A stretch of DNA of 64,000 bases from Arthrobacter sp. zg-Y820 (GTDB lineage Bacteria > Actinomycetota > Actinomycetes > Actinomycetales > Micrococcaceae), in the NCBI RefSeq assembly GCF_030142155.1, contig NZ_CP126247.1, positions 1,302,001-1,366,000 on the forward strand. Direction: 5' to 3'. Positions 48,723 through 57,678 of the stretch are shown here, one piece after another (positions within the stretch are counted from its first letter, which is position 1; every line of letters starts with the position of its first letter). The notes under the pieces are model-generated. The model had not been told where the DNA came from and made no database searches. It worked only from the letters and a program-made list of their open reading frames with translations. Made by a program: the position numbers and the translations under genes.

Positions 48723-50732
48723 ATGAGCTCTGGCCTGGATGCAGGAAATGAAGCACCGGAGACCGTCGGGATCGAGCCCGCAGCCGTCGGCATCGAGCCC
48801 GCAACCGCCGGAGGGGTGGAAGCCGGGCCCGGCGAGGGGTATGCGCAGGCCTATGCCCGCAGTCTCGACGACCCCGAGGGCTTTTGGCTTGAGGCCGCCG
48901 CCCTGGTGGACTGGGACACCGCGCCCCGGCGTGCCCTGGATGACTCCGCCGCCCCGCTGTACCGCTGGTTCCCCGACGGGACACTCAACACCAGCTACAA
49001 CGCGCTGGACCGGCATGTCGCCGCGGGCCGAGGGGACGCGGATGCCCTGATCTACGACTCCGCGATGCTCGGCGTCAAGCGCACGTACTCCTACAGCGAG
49101 CTGCTCGCCGAGGTCGAAACCTTCGCCGGGGTGCTCCGCGGACTGGGCGTTGAAGCCGGGGACCGGGTCATCATCTATCTGCCGATGATTCCGCAGGCCG
49201 TGATCGCGATGCTCGCGGCGGCCCGGCTCGGCGCGGTGCATTCGGTGGTGTTCGGCGGCTTCGCCCCGAAGGAGCTGGCGGCGCGGATCGACGATGCCCG
49301 CCCCGCCGTCGTCGTCACCGCCAGCGGCGGGCTGGAGCCCCGGCGCACCGTGGAGTACCTGCCCAATGTGGCCGCCGCGCTCGCGGCCGCCACGCATCGG
49401 GTGAACCATGTGGTAGTTGCGGCCCGGGACGGCTTTGACCACTCCTTCGAGGAGTACGACGGCGCGGACGGCGCCGCCTGGCACGACTGGGACGCGCTCG
49501 CGGCCGTTGCGTCACCGGCCGGTCCGGTGCCGGTGGCCGCCACCGATCCGCTCTACATCCTCTACACCTCCGGCACCACCGGCGCACCCAAGGGCGTGGT
49601 CCGGGACAACGGTTCGCACGCCGTCGCGCTGGCCTGGTCGATGCGCAACATTTACGACGTCGGCCCCGGCCAAGTGATGTGGACCGCCTCCGACGTCGGC
49701 TGGGTGGTGGGGCACTCCTACATTGTGTACGCGCCGCTGCTCGCCGGGGCGGCCACCGTGCTGTACGAGGGCAAGCCGGTGGGCACGCCCGACGCCGGAG
49801 CGTTCTGGCGCGTGGCCGGGGAGCACGGGGTGGATGTCCTTTTCACCGCGCCCACCGCGCTGCGGGCGATCCGCAAGGCCGATCCGGACGCCGCGCTGAT
49901 GGCGGATTACGACCTGTCGGCGCTGCGGACGCTGTTTGTGGCGGGGGAGCGGCTGGACCCGGAGACCTTTGCCTGGGCCGGCCGGGCGCTGGACATTCCG
50001 GTGGTGGATCACTGGTGGCAGACCGAGACCGGCTGGGCGATCTGCGCCAATCCGCTGGGCCTGGAGCAGCTGCCGATCAAGGCCGGCTCCGCGACCGTTC
50101 CAGTGCCCGGGTTCTCGCTGGCCATCGTGGACGGCGAGGGGGCGGAGGTTCCCGCCGGCGAAGAGGGCAACATTGTGCTGCGGCTGCCGCTGCCGCCGGG
50201 CACCCTGACCACGCTGTGGGGCAGCGATGACCGGTTCCGGTCTTCCTACCTGGAGATTTTCGAGGGCTGCTACACCACCGGTGATTCCGGCTATGTGGAT
50301 GAGGACGGCTATGTGTTTGTCATGGGCCGCACCGATGACGTCATCAACGTTTCCGGGCACCGGCTCTCCACCGGCGCGATGGAGCAGATTGTTGCCACGC
50401 ATCCCGCGGTGGCCGAGTGTGCCGTGATCGGGGTGGCGGATTCGCTCAAGGGGCAGCGGCCGTGCGGCTACGTGGTGCTGAAGGCCGGCTCGGTCCTGGG
50501 TGTGGAGGAGCTGCGGGCCGATCTGGTGAAGCTGGTGCGCGAGTCGATCGGGCCGGTGGCGGACTTCAAGGACGTGCAGGTGGTGGACGCGCTGCCCAAG
50601 ACCCGCTCCGGCAAGATCCTGCGCAAGACGATGCGGCAGATTGCCGACGGCGATGCCTATACGGTGCCCTCGATCATTGAGGATCCGCTGGTCATCGACG
50701 CGTTGCTGCCGCTGCTGCGGCCGGGGGCCTAG
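48723..50732 (+). CDS. prpE: Propionyl-CoA synthetase (AMP-forming)
   Basis: Activates propionate to propionyl-CoA. 669 residues of the acetyl-CoA synthetase-like superfamily: P-loop YTSGTTGAPKG, HSVVFGGFAPKELAARIDDA, WWQTETGWAI, YTTGDSGYVDEDGYVFVMGR and the regulatory lysine K631 in PKTRSGKILRK. The PrpE-like spacing and location next to the prp genes favour propionate over acetate. The first 40 residues are a low-complexity Glu/Pro/Ala stretch, including a repeated GIEPA element, ahead of the family N-terminus GYAQAYARSLDDPEGFW. It is divergent from the GntR gene and ends in a 4-bp overlap with the convergent arfB. Confidence 0.92.
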   Translation: MSSGLDAGNEAPETVGIEPAAVGIEPATAGGVEAGPGEGYAQAYARSLDDPEGFWLEAAALVDWDTAPRRALDDSAAPLYRWFPDGTLNTSYNALDRHVAAGRGDADALIYDSAMLGVKRTYSYSELLAEVETFAGVLRGLGVEAGDRVIIYLPMIPQAVIAMLAAARLGAVHSVVFGGFAPKELAARIDDARPAVVVTASGGLEPRRTVEYLPNVAAALAAATHRVNHVVVAARDGFDHSFEEYDGADGAAWHDWDALAAVASPAGPVPVAATDPLYILYTSGTTGAPKGVVRDNGSHAVALAWSMRNIYDVGPGQVMWTASDVGWVVGHSYIVYAPLLAGAATVLYEGKPVGTPDAGAFWRVAGEHGVDVLFTAPTALRAIRKADPDAALMADYDLSALRTLFVAGERLDPETFAWAGRALDIPVVDHWWQTETGWAICANPLGLEQLPIKAGSATVPVPGFSLAIVDGEGAEVPAGEEGNIVLRLPLPPGTLTTLWGSDDRFRSSYLEIFEGCYTTGDSGYVDEDGYVFVMGRTDDVINVSGHRLSTGAMEQIVATHPAVAECAVIGVADSLKGQRPCGYVVLKAGSVLGVEELRADLVKLVRESIGPVADFKDVQVVDALPKTRSGKILRKTMRQIADGDAYTVPSIIEDPLVIDALLPLLRPGA

Positions 50733-51151
50733 TCGGCCGGGGGTCGTCTGCGCTGCGATTTCGTTGCCGATCGCTGTTTCTTGGCATCGAGGCGCCGGCG
50801 GTTCGACCCCCGGGTGGGTTTGGTCGCGCGGCGGCGGGCCGCTTCCGGAGCCAGGCCCGCTGCCACGAGCTCCGCGAGCTTGGCCAGGGCGAGTTCGCGG
50901 TTGCGCAGCTGGGAGCGCTGTTCGGAGGCGGTCACCGTGATGGTCCCGGACACGAGGCGCCGCTCGAGCCGCGTGAGCAGCAACAGCCGTTGGTTCTCGG
51001 AAAGGACGGCCGATTGAGAGACGTTCCACGAGAGCTCCACGCGGCTGTCCGAGGTGTTAACGTGCTGGCCGCCGGGCCCGGAGGAGCGCGAGAATCGCCA
51101 ATTCAGTTCCGCTGCGGGAATCGTGAGCGCGGGCGATATCTCCAGATCCAT
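50729..51151 (-). CDS. arfB: Ribosome rescue peptidyl-tRNA hydrolase ArfB
   Basis: Releases stalled ribosomes on mRNAs without stop codon, as a codon-independent release factor. 140 residues with the GGQ motif (residues 27-29, in RSSGPGGQHVNTSDS) and the basic C-terminal tail (KPTRGSNRRRLDAKKQR then SATKSQRRR) that enters the mRNA channel. Length matches ArfB/YaeJ and not the full release factors. Convergent with prpE, overlapping it by four bases. Confidence 0.93.
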   Translation of the reverse strand: MDLEISPALTIPAAELNWRFSRSSGPGGQHVNTSDSRVELSWNVSQSAVLSENQRLLLLTRLERRLVSGTITVTASEQRSQLRNRELALAKLAELVAAGLAPEAARRRATKPTRGSNRRRLDAKKQRSATKSQRRRPPAD

Positions 51152-51243
51152 GCAACCAGCGTCGCACGTAACCGGGCGTCACCGGAAAACATGTAGCCGC
51201 CGCCGCGGGCGTCACCGGGTCGCCGGGAATTAGCTGGACGCGA

Positions 51244-51639
51244 TCAGCTCGTGCTGATCCAGTAGCGGCGTTTGCCCCGCCGGATGTCTTCGAGGACGCC
51301 GCCGCTCTTTTCGATGGTTGCCCGGGAACCGGTGTTGTCCTCATCGCAGGTGAGCAGAAGCGGGGATATCGCCAGCGCCCGTGCCACCGGCACCGCGTTG
51401 TTCAACGCCTGCGCGGCGTGGCCCCGGCGCCGCGCCGACGGGCGCACGCTGTAGCCGATGTGCCCTCCTTCGTTGAGAAGGAAATCGTTCAGTTCATGCC
51501 GGATCGCCAGCGACCCGATGATCGAGCTCCCCTCGGAAATCCAGGGTAGGTGCAGGGAACGTATCCCGGTTTCCGCGGGGTTTCGGGCAACGCCTCGGAA
51601 TGACGGCGCGGCGCACCTCCTTCGTGAGGATCCAAGCAC
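51244..51639 (-). pseudogene. GNAT N-acetyltransferase, probably 5'-truncated
   Basis: The last 90 residues are a convincing GNAT core: SSIIGSLAIRHELNDFLLNE, then GGHIGYSVRPSARRRGHAAQ (acetyl-CoA loop) and ATIEKSGGVLEDIRRGKRRY. Relatives have some 70-80 residues before the IVG strand, forming the first strand and two helices; here only about 38 atypical residues (MLGSSRRRCAAPSFRGVARN) precede it, with a GTG as best start. The flavin oxidase gene ends just 43 bp upstream, so the 5' part appears to have been lost in a rearrangement. It may still be translated but is unlikely to be active. Confidence 0.6.
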
Positions 51640-51682
51640 GGCAGCCGGTGCTCAATCCCCGGGCACGCGGAGCGGCCCGCCG

Positions 51683-53062
51683 CTAGGTCTGCGGAAGCGG
51701 AACTGCATGGCTGAACCGGAACAGGTTTTGCGGATCGTAGGCCGCCTTGGCCGCCTGCAGCCGTCCGAACACCCCCGGTTCCCACACCGGGGCCACGTCC
51801 CCTTTGCGGCCAACAGGGCCCCGGAAATTGACCAGTGAGCCGGCAGCGTAGGGCTCGACGGCGGCGCCGAAGCGTTCCAGCGCCGCCGCCGTGGCGTCGG
51901 CCGCCGGCGGAAGATTAATGCCGGCCGAGAAGATGTGGAAGGCCGCGTTCCGGCCGGAGACTGCATCTTCGACCGCCGGCTCGGTGGCCAGGGCGCCGCC
52001 CATGAGGCGTATTTCCGTCAGCGCCAGCGGAGTGTCTGAACCCGGACCGATCTGGCGCAGCAGTTCATCGGCCAGATCCTCCGGCAGCGACGTCAGCAGG
52101 GTGGCGCGGTCCATGCTGGGAACCGGTTCATCCGGATCCATGTGGATGCTTCCTACGTCCAGGTAGTTCATCGGCCCGACAGTATCCAGGAGGGGATTTG
52201 CGGCGTGCCGCATCGGCCCGATCAGTGTGTCTCCCTCTTCCTGGCTGCCGAACAGCGCGAACCGAAGATGCACCGGCGACGTGCCGCGCCGGTCCTCCGG
52301 CAGGAAGGGGACGTCTGGAAAGTGAAGGAAGGCCAGGGAAGCCGAGGCATCCGAGGGCAGCTGAACCGTCCATTCACGGAAGGTCTCCAAGACTTCCGGG
52401 CCGGCGTCCTCCGGGTACAGGATCGCGCCGCCGTAGAACTCCTGATAGGGAATCAAGCCGAGAGTCATCGACGTGATGACGCCGAAATTGCCTTTCCCTC
52501 CCCTCAGCGCCGCGAACAGATCGGCGTTCTCGCCGCCGGCTTCCACATGCCGCAGCCGGCCGTCGGGAGTAACAACATCGATGGAGCGCACATGGTCGGC
52601 GGCAAACCCCAGTGCCCGGCCCATCAGCGGCAACCCGCCTCCCGACGCGTAGCCGACCGTTCCGACGTGGCCGGAGGACCCATGCGGGGCAGTCAGGCCC
52701 TCTGGCACTGCCTGCTCCAGCACCTGGCCCCAGCGAACCCCGGCACCGACTGTGACCGTTTGGGCGTCGGGATCCACCGTCAGGTCCTGCAACCGGGACG
52801 TATTGATCATTAGGCCCTCGTCCATCTCCGTCACAGCCCCGTGGCCGGTGGCCTGGATCCCGATGGGAATGCCGAGTTGCGCTGCCCAACGGACGGCGAG
52901 CTGGATGTCCTCGACGCCGGACGCTCCCAGCGCGGCGTCGGGGCGCTGGACCAAGGAAGGGTTGAACCCTGCGGTGGCGACGGCGTAGCCGGCGTCGCCC
53001 GGGCCGCTCAACGTGCCCTGGACAACACTGCGGAGGGCTTCAAGGTCTGATTCCTGAATCAT
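51683..53062 (-). CDS. FAD-binding oxidoreductase (BBE-like, PCMH type)
   Basis: 459 residues. FAD-binding PCMH domain (about residues 35-215): GIQATGHGAVTEMDEG carries the likely flavin-linked His, then VTVGAGVRWGQVLE, APHGSSGHVGTVGYASGGGL and LRGGKGNFGVITSM. The C-terminus has the berberine-bridge-enzyme motif YDPQNLFRF. The second flavin-linking Cys of bicovalent members (in the GGG..G segment) is not present. Relatives oxidise sugars, alkaloids or polyketides; substrate unknown. ATG 53062 is preferred to an upstream frame extension because of GGAG nine bases before it. An 8-bp inverted repeat (53110-53117 / 53153-53160) is the only feature in the gap upstream. Confidence 0.85.
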   Translation of the reverse strand: MIQESDLEALRSVVQGTLSGPGDAGYAVATAGFNPSLVQRPDAALGASGVEDIQLAVRWAAQLGIPIGIQATGHGAVTEMDEGLMINTSRLQDLTVDPDAQTVTVGAGVRWGQVLEQAVPEGLTAPHGSSGHVGTVGYASGGGLPLMGRALGFAADHVRSIDVVTPDGRLRHVEAGGENADLFAALRGGKGNFGVITSMTLGLIPYQEFYGGAILYPEDAGPEVLETFREWTVQLPSDASASLAFLHFPDVPFLPEDRRGTSPVHLRFALFGSQEEGDTLIGPMRHAANPLLDTVGPMNYLDVGSIHMDPDEPVPSMDRATLLTSLPEDLADELLRQIGPGSDTPLALTEIRLMGGALATEPAVEDAVSGRNAAFHIFSAGINLPPAADATAAALERFGAAVEPYAAGSLVNFRGPVGRKGDVAPVWEPGVFGRLQAAKAAYDPQNLFRFSHAVPLPQT

Positions 53063-53252
53063 GGGACACACTCCGGGTAGGCGGGCAGGCCTAATGGGAG
53101 GGCATTTCGGCCTGCTGTTGGCTTGGCTTAAATGCACCTAAAGGGTAGGCACCAGCAGGCTGCTTCGGAACCCCGGAGCGATAATCCGCTGTGTCGGGCT
53201 GAGAATCTGTCCGTCCTGGAGGAGTCGGGCGCCAAGATCCGGTGTGCGGACC

Positions 53253-54017
53253 TTACCGCCGCCAGTGATACTCCAGCTCCGGCCGGCCGCGGGTGCCGTA
53301 GCGGGGAGTGCGCAGCACCGCGCGCTGGTCACCCAGGTGCTCCAGGTACCGCCGGACGGTAATGCGCGACATGGCCAGCGCCGCCGACACCTCGCTGGCC
53401 GACATCGGCGCGGCCGCAGCCTTCAGCAGCTCCGAGACCGCTTCGAGGGTGTCGGGGGAGAGCCCCTTGGGCAGCACCGCCGGCACATTCGGCCGCAGCG
53501 CGGCCAGGGCGCGGTCCACCTCGGACTGGGTGGCCGAGACACCCTGCCCGGCCAGGTTCAGATGGTATTCCCGGTAGGAGGCGAGCTTGGCGCTGAATGC
53601 CGAGTAGGTAAAGGGCTTGATCAGGTACTGCGCGATGCCGGCTGACATCGCGCTGCGCACGACGGCGAGATCCCGCACCGCGGTGATGGCGATGACGTCG
53701 GCAGGAACTCCCGCCCCGCGGATCCGGCGCAGCACGTCCAGCCCGTGCAGGTCCGGCAGGTTCATGTCCAGGAGAATCAGGTCGACGGCGGGCTCCGTGC
53801 CCTGTCCCGGCCCGCTGTGCCCCGGCAGGCCGCCGTCGGACGCCGTGCCGCTGCGGCCGGTGGCTGAGGCGTTCAGGAAGGTGATGGCGTCGGTGCCGGT
53901 GTGCACGACGCCGGCCAGGGCGAAGCCGGGACTGCGCCGCACATATTCGGCGTGGGCCTCGGCGACGATGCCGTCGTCCTCAACCACCAGGACGGTGATG
54001 TTCCGTTCGGCATTCAC
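53253..54017 (-). CDS. Response regulator, CitB/DcuR type
   Basis: 254 residues. Receiver domain: acidic pocket E13 D14 D15, phospho-acceptor D84 in ILLDMNLPD, and IKPFTYSAF near the end; C-terminal helix-turn-helix (about residues 185-250) with SASEVSAALAMSRITVRRYL. The GTG at 54017 overlaps the kinase stop (GTGA), so the two are coupled. Odd: an insert of about 25 Gly/Ser/Pro-rich residues (about 51-76) sits between helix 2 and strand 3 of the receiver. Likely partner of the sensor kinase just upstream and regulator of dctA. Confidence 0.9.
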   Translation of the reverse strand: MNAERNITVLVVEDDGIVAEAHAEYVRRSPGFALAGVVHTGTDAITFLNASATGRSGTASDGGLPGHSGPGQGTEPAVDLILLDMNLPDLHGLDVLRRIRGAGVPADVIAITAVRDLAVVRSAMSAGIAQYLIKPFTYSAFSAKLASYREYHLNLAGQGVSATQSEVDRALAALRPNVPAVLPKGLSPDTLEAVSELLKAAAAPMSASEVSAALAMSRITVRRYLEHLGDQRAVLRTPRYGTRGRPELEYHWRR

Positions 54018-55762
54018 CGCTGGACCGCCGCAGCATTGGAAAGAGGAGCGGCGGAAGGAGACAGGCCATCCGGCCCCGGGAGGGGAAGCAACACGGTGAA
54101 GGCCGCACCGCACCCGGGCTGTCCGCCCGGATCAAGGCGCAGGGTTCCGCCCAGCCGCAGCACCGCCTGGCGCACCAGCGGCAGACCGATGCCGCGGCCG
54201 GTCGCACCGGTGCCCGACGGCAGCAGCACCAACGGATCCTTGGTGCTGAAGCCTTGGTCAAAGACCCGCCCGGACACCAGCTCCGGAATGCCCGGCCCGT
54301 TGTCCTGCACCGTGATCTCGAACCAGTCCCGGGAGTGGTCTCCGGCCAGCGCGAACCGGGTATCCACCGCGGCGTCCGGAAGGCCCTGGACCGCGTCGAA
54401 GGCGTTATCGATCAGGTTTCCCACAATCGTCACCAGCTCACCCGGGTCCAGCTCCAGCGGAACATCGGAGCCGGCGTGCGTCAGATCCACGGCCAGGCGG
54501 ATGCCGCGCTCGCGGGCCTGCGCCGACTTGCCCGTCAGCAGCGCGGCCAGGGCGGGCTCACCGACGGCGGCGACGACGTCGTCGGCCAACTGCTGCGACC
54601 GCTCCAGGTCGCGGGTGGCGAAGTCCAGGGCGTCGCCGTGGCGGTTGAGCTCAATCAACGAGACCAGCGTGTGCAGCCGGTTGGCGTGTTCATGGGCCTG
54701 GGCCTGAAGGGCATCGGTCAGCGTGCGCATGGACTGCAGTTCTCCGGTCAGGGCTTCAATGTCGGTGTGGTCACGCAGGGTGGTCACGGTGCCGAAGCGC
54801 CTTGCCGCCGGAGCGGCCCGCTTCGCGCTGCGGCTGAGCGGGCGGAGCCGGCCGACGCCGTCGGGACCCGGCGGAGCGAGGGCGGGGGACTGGTTCACCA
54901 CGAGGATGCGGTCCCGAGCAAAGTGGAACTCATCTTCGGCAGTCCGACCCTCGTGCAGCAGGGCCGCGAGCGGACCCGGCAGCCCCAGGGCCCTGGTATC
55001 CCGAGGCCTGCCGCTTCCGCCGGGTTCCAAGCCCAGCAGTTCGGCGGCCTGGTCGTTGTAGAGGACGAGTTCGCCGTCGTTGTTCAGCAGCAGCAAACCT
55101 TCGCGCAGTGAATGCAGGGCGGAGTCGTAGAACGTGAACATGCTCTGCAGCTCATCCGGCCGGCGGTCCTGAGTGGTGCGCCGCAGGTAGCGGCTGAGCA
55201 GGTAGGAGGCGAGGGTGCCGCAGACCAGTGCCCCCAGCGATGTCAGGACCACCGCGGGCAGCTGGGCGTTCCGTGCGACGGCGACACGGTCCACGGTGAT
55301 GCCCGCCGCGACGAGGGCGGTGACTTCCCCGTCCGGCCCGAGGACCGGAACAATGGCCCGGACCGACGGCCCCAGGGTTCCGGCGTAGGTCTCGGTGAAG
55401 GACTGTCCGTCGAGCGCCTGGTCCACGGAGCCGAGGTAGGCCTTGCCGATCTCATCTTCGCTGCGGTGGGTGAACCGGGTGCGGTCCGGCGCCATGATGG
55501 TCAGGAAATCGATGTGGGCGGCGTCCATGACGGCCCGGGCGAAGGGCTGCAGGGAGCTGCTCGGATCCGCGGCGGCTGCCGACTCCAGCACAAACGGATC
55601 TGCGGCAACGGTGCCGGCCACGGCAAGCATCCGGTCGCCGGTCTCCTCGTAGCTGTCCCGCTCGGCCTGGAGATAGAGCGCCAGCGAAAGCCCGAGCGAC
55701 AGGCACACGAGAAAAGCCAGCTGCCCGATAAGCAGCCGGCTGGCCAGGCTCCATTTCCGCAA
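54014..55762 (-). CDS. Sensor histidine kinase, CitA/DcuS type
   Basis: 582-residue membrane kinase. TM1 about residues 10-32 (LLIGQLAFLVCLSLGLSLAL), extracytoplasmic sCache/PAS sensor about 35-170, TM2 about 172-190 (AVVLTSLGALVCGTLASYLL), cytoplasmic PAS about 205-320, phospho-histidine helix QAQAHEHANRLHTLVSLIEL, and an HATPase domain (NLIDNAFDAVQ, DNGPGIP, GRGIGLPLVRQ). This is the family that senses C4-dicarboxylates or citrate. The start is TTG 55762, backed by AAAGGA six bases before it. The PAS-to-HisKA region holds an unusual Pro/Arg-rich insert (around PPGPDGVGRLRPLSRSAKR). Confidence 0.9.
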   Translation of the reverse strand: MRKWSLASRLLIGQLAFLVCLSLGLSLALYLQAERDSYEETGDRMLAVAGTVAADPFVLESAAAADPSSSLQPFARAVMDAAHIDFLTIMAPDRTRFTHRSEDEIGKAYLGSVDQALDGQSFTETYAGTLGPSVRAIVPVLGPDGEVTALVAAGITVDRVAVARNAQLPAVVLTSLGALVCGTLASYLLSRYLRRTTQDRRPDELQSMFTFYDSALHSLREGLLLLNNDGELVLYNDQAAELLGLEPGGSGRPRDTRALGLPGPLAALLHEGRTAEDEFHFARDRILVVNQSPALAPPGPDGVGRLRPLSRSAKRAAPAARRFGTVTTLRDHTDIEALTGELQSMRTLTDALQAQAHEHANRLHTLVSLIELNRHGDALDFATRDLERSQQLADDVVAAVGEPALAALLTGKSAQARERGIRLAVDLTHAGSDVPLELDPGELVTIVGNLIDNAFDAVQGLPDAAVDTRFALAGDHSRDWFEITVQDNGPGIPELVSGRVFDQGFSTKDPLVLLPSGTGATGRGIGLPLVRQAVLRLGGTLRLDPGGQPGCGAAFTVLLPLPGPDGLSPSAAPLSNAAAVQR

Positions 55763-55776
55763 TTAATTTCCTTTTG

Positions 55777-55822
55777 CTCAAAACAATTGAGAACAGTATG
55801 AACACAATGGTGACAGCCGTCA
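55777..55822. promoter_or_regulatory. Two inverted repeats in the kinase-dctA intergenic region
   Basis: CTCAA-AACAA-TTGAG (55777-55791) and TGAC-AGCC-GTCA (55811-55822, centre 55815) lie in the 191-bp gap between the divergent kinase and dctA genes. They are plausible binding sites for the response regulator; assignment is by position only. Confidence 0.35.
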
Positions 55823-55953
55823 CAGCTCCGGATGACGATGAATGCGAATGACTTACGTTCCCGGCGATTCCCGTACGGCTCCGCGCATAGCGAGAACCGC
55901 AGTCTCGGTGCCGCCCAGGGAGAGATCAGCAACCAAGCCTAGGAGCAGCACAC

Positions 55954-57333
55954 ATGGCATCTGCCACTATTCCCAAAGGCGTCGACTCACCGAAGAGTCC
56001 GCGCAAGAAGGACAGAACACACTTTTTGTACATCGCAGTAATTCTCGCGGTGGTGCTCGGCGCCACCCTGGGCCTGGTAGTGCCTGACTTCGCCAAGGAG
56101 CTGAAGCCGGTCGGCACCGCCTTCATCGGCCTCATCAAGATGATGATCGCCCCCGTCATCTTCTGCACAATTGTCCTCGGCATCGGCTCGATCGCCAAAG
56201 CAGCCACAGTGGGCAAGGTCGGCGGTCTGGCCCTGGGCTACTTCATCGTCATGTCCACCTTCGCGCTGGCCATCGGCCTGGTCGTCGGCAACCTGATTGA
56301 CCCGGGCGAGGGCCTGAACATTGCGGGCAGCGCCGCCGACGCCCCGAAGGTCGCCGAAGACGCCGAAGGCATGGCCGGCTTCCTCCTGAGCATCATCCCC
56401 ACCACCCTGCTGGCCTCGCTGACCGGCGAGAGCATCCTGCAGACCCTCTTCGTGGCGCTGCTGGTCGGGTTCGCCCTGCAGAAGATGGGCTCCACCGGAG
56501 CTCCCATCCTCACCCTGATCGGACAGATCCAGAAGCTGGTTTTCCGCATTCTGGGCATGATCATGTGGCTGGCGCCCATCGGCGCCTTCGGTGCGATCGC
56601 CGCCGTCGTCGGCGAAACCGGCATCGAAGCGATCAAGAGCATGGCAGTGCTGATGATCGCCTTCTACGTCACCTGCGCACTGTTCATCGCCATCGTCCTC
56701 GGCGGCGTGCTCAAGCTCTGCACCGGCGTGAATATCTTCAAGCTCATGCGCTACCTCGGCCGTGAATACCTGCTGATCTTCTCCACCTCATCCTCCGAGG
56801 TTGCACTGCCCCGCCTGATCGCCAAGATGGAACACCTTGGCATCTCCAAGCCGGTGGTGGGCGTGACCGTACCCACCGGTTACTCCTTCAACCTGGATGG
56901 CACTGCCATCTACCTCACGATGGCCTCACTGTTCGTGGCCTCGGCCATGAACATGCCGCTGGAAATCGGCGAGCAGATCTCCCTGCTGGTCTTTATGATC
57001 ATTGCCTCCAAGGGTGCTGCCGGCGTCACCGGCGCCGGCTTGGCAACACTGGCCGGCGGACTGCAGTCGCACCGTCCGGACCTGGTGGAGGGCGTCGGCC
57101 TGATCGTCGGCATCGACCGCTTCATGTCCGAAGCCCGCGCGCTGACCAACTTCACCGGCAACGCCGTCGCCACCGTCCTGATCGGCACCTGGACCAAGGA
57201 AATCAACAAGGAACAGGTCAACGCCGTGCTGAACCGCGAACGCCCGTTCGACGAGTCCACCATGGATGACGGCCACGCCGAGCCCGCTGCTCCCGCAGCC
57301 GAGCCGGAACTGACAACTGCGGCCACCCGCTAG
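55954..57333 (+). CDS. dctA: C4-dicarboxylate:cation symporter DctA
   Basis: Takes up succinate, fumarate and malate with protons or sodium. 459 residues with about eight membrane segments. Family motifs: IFSTSSSEVALPRLIAKME (serine-rich reentrant loop), GYSFNLDGTAIYLTMASLFVA in part, ASKGAAGVTGAGL and DRFMSEARALTNFTGNAVAT (in part), the substrate and cation site. N-terminal Lys-rich head and acidic Ala/Pro tail are cytosolic. AGGAG lies eight bases before ATG 55954. Divergent from the sensor kinase gene, the standard arrangement of a dicarboxylate-inducible unit. Confidence 0.95.
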   Translation: MASATIPKGVDSPKSPRKKDRTHFLYIAVILAVVLGATLGLVVPDFAKELKPVGTAFIGLIKMMIAPVIFCTIVLGIGSIAKAATVGKVGGLALGYFIVMSTFALAIGLVVGNLIDPGEGLNIAGSAADAPKVAEDAEGMAGFLLSIIPTTLLASLTGESILQTLFVALLVGFALQKMGSTGAPILTLIGQIQKLVFRILGMIMWLAPIGAFGAIAAVVGETGIEAIKSMAVLMIAFYVTCALFIAIVLGGVLKLCTGVNIFKLMRYLGREYLLIFSTSSSEVALPRLIAKMEHLGISKPVVGVTVPTGYSFNLDGTAIYLTMASLFVASAMNMPLEIGEQISLLVFMIIASKGAAGVTGAGLATLAGGLQSHRPDLVEGVGLIVGIDRFMSEARALTNFTGNAVATVLIGTWTKEINKEQVNAVLNRERPFDESTMDDGHAEPAAPAAEPELTTAATR

Positions 57334-57359
57334 GGTTCCCGTGCAGTAACACCCGTGCC

Positions 57360-57385
57360 GGGACCGGAGCTGAAGCTCCGGTCCC
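57360..57385 (+). terminator. Terminator of dctA
   Basis: GGGACCGGAGCT (57360-57371) and its exact complement (57374-57385) form a 12-bp stem closed by only two bases, 26 bases past the stop. Confidence 0.7.
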
Positions 57386-57388
57386 GTG

Positions 57389-57431
57389 CCGCAGGGCGCT
57401 CCCGCAGTATTTGGGGGGGGGCGCCCTGCGG
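57389..57431 (+). terminator. Second hairpin after dctA, with a G9 loop run
   Basis: CCGCAGGGCGC (57389-57399) pairs with 57421-57431 over 11 bp. The 21-nt loop contains a run of nine G residues that extends into the stem. It could back up the first terminator. The next 240 bp hold no gene. Confidence 0.5.
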
Positions 57432-57678
57432 CGTTTCGGTGCCGTTTGCGGGTGGGCGGAATGAGTTGCCGAGAAGTCTGTCGAGGGCTCCGCGCGGCGC
57501 TCATAATTGCAGTATCACCCTGTGCAGCCCCTTCCACGGGTTTCACAGGTACCCGCCGAAGAGCCCGGGACTTGGGGGATGCACGGCGGATTGCGCGGCG
57601 GAAAAAGTGGACATCCGGCCTTGAGGACCACGCCCGGGGGAGGCGCAACCCCGGGACTGCAACTTAGGAGTGATCAAA

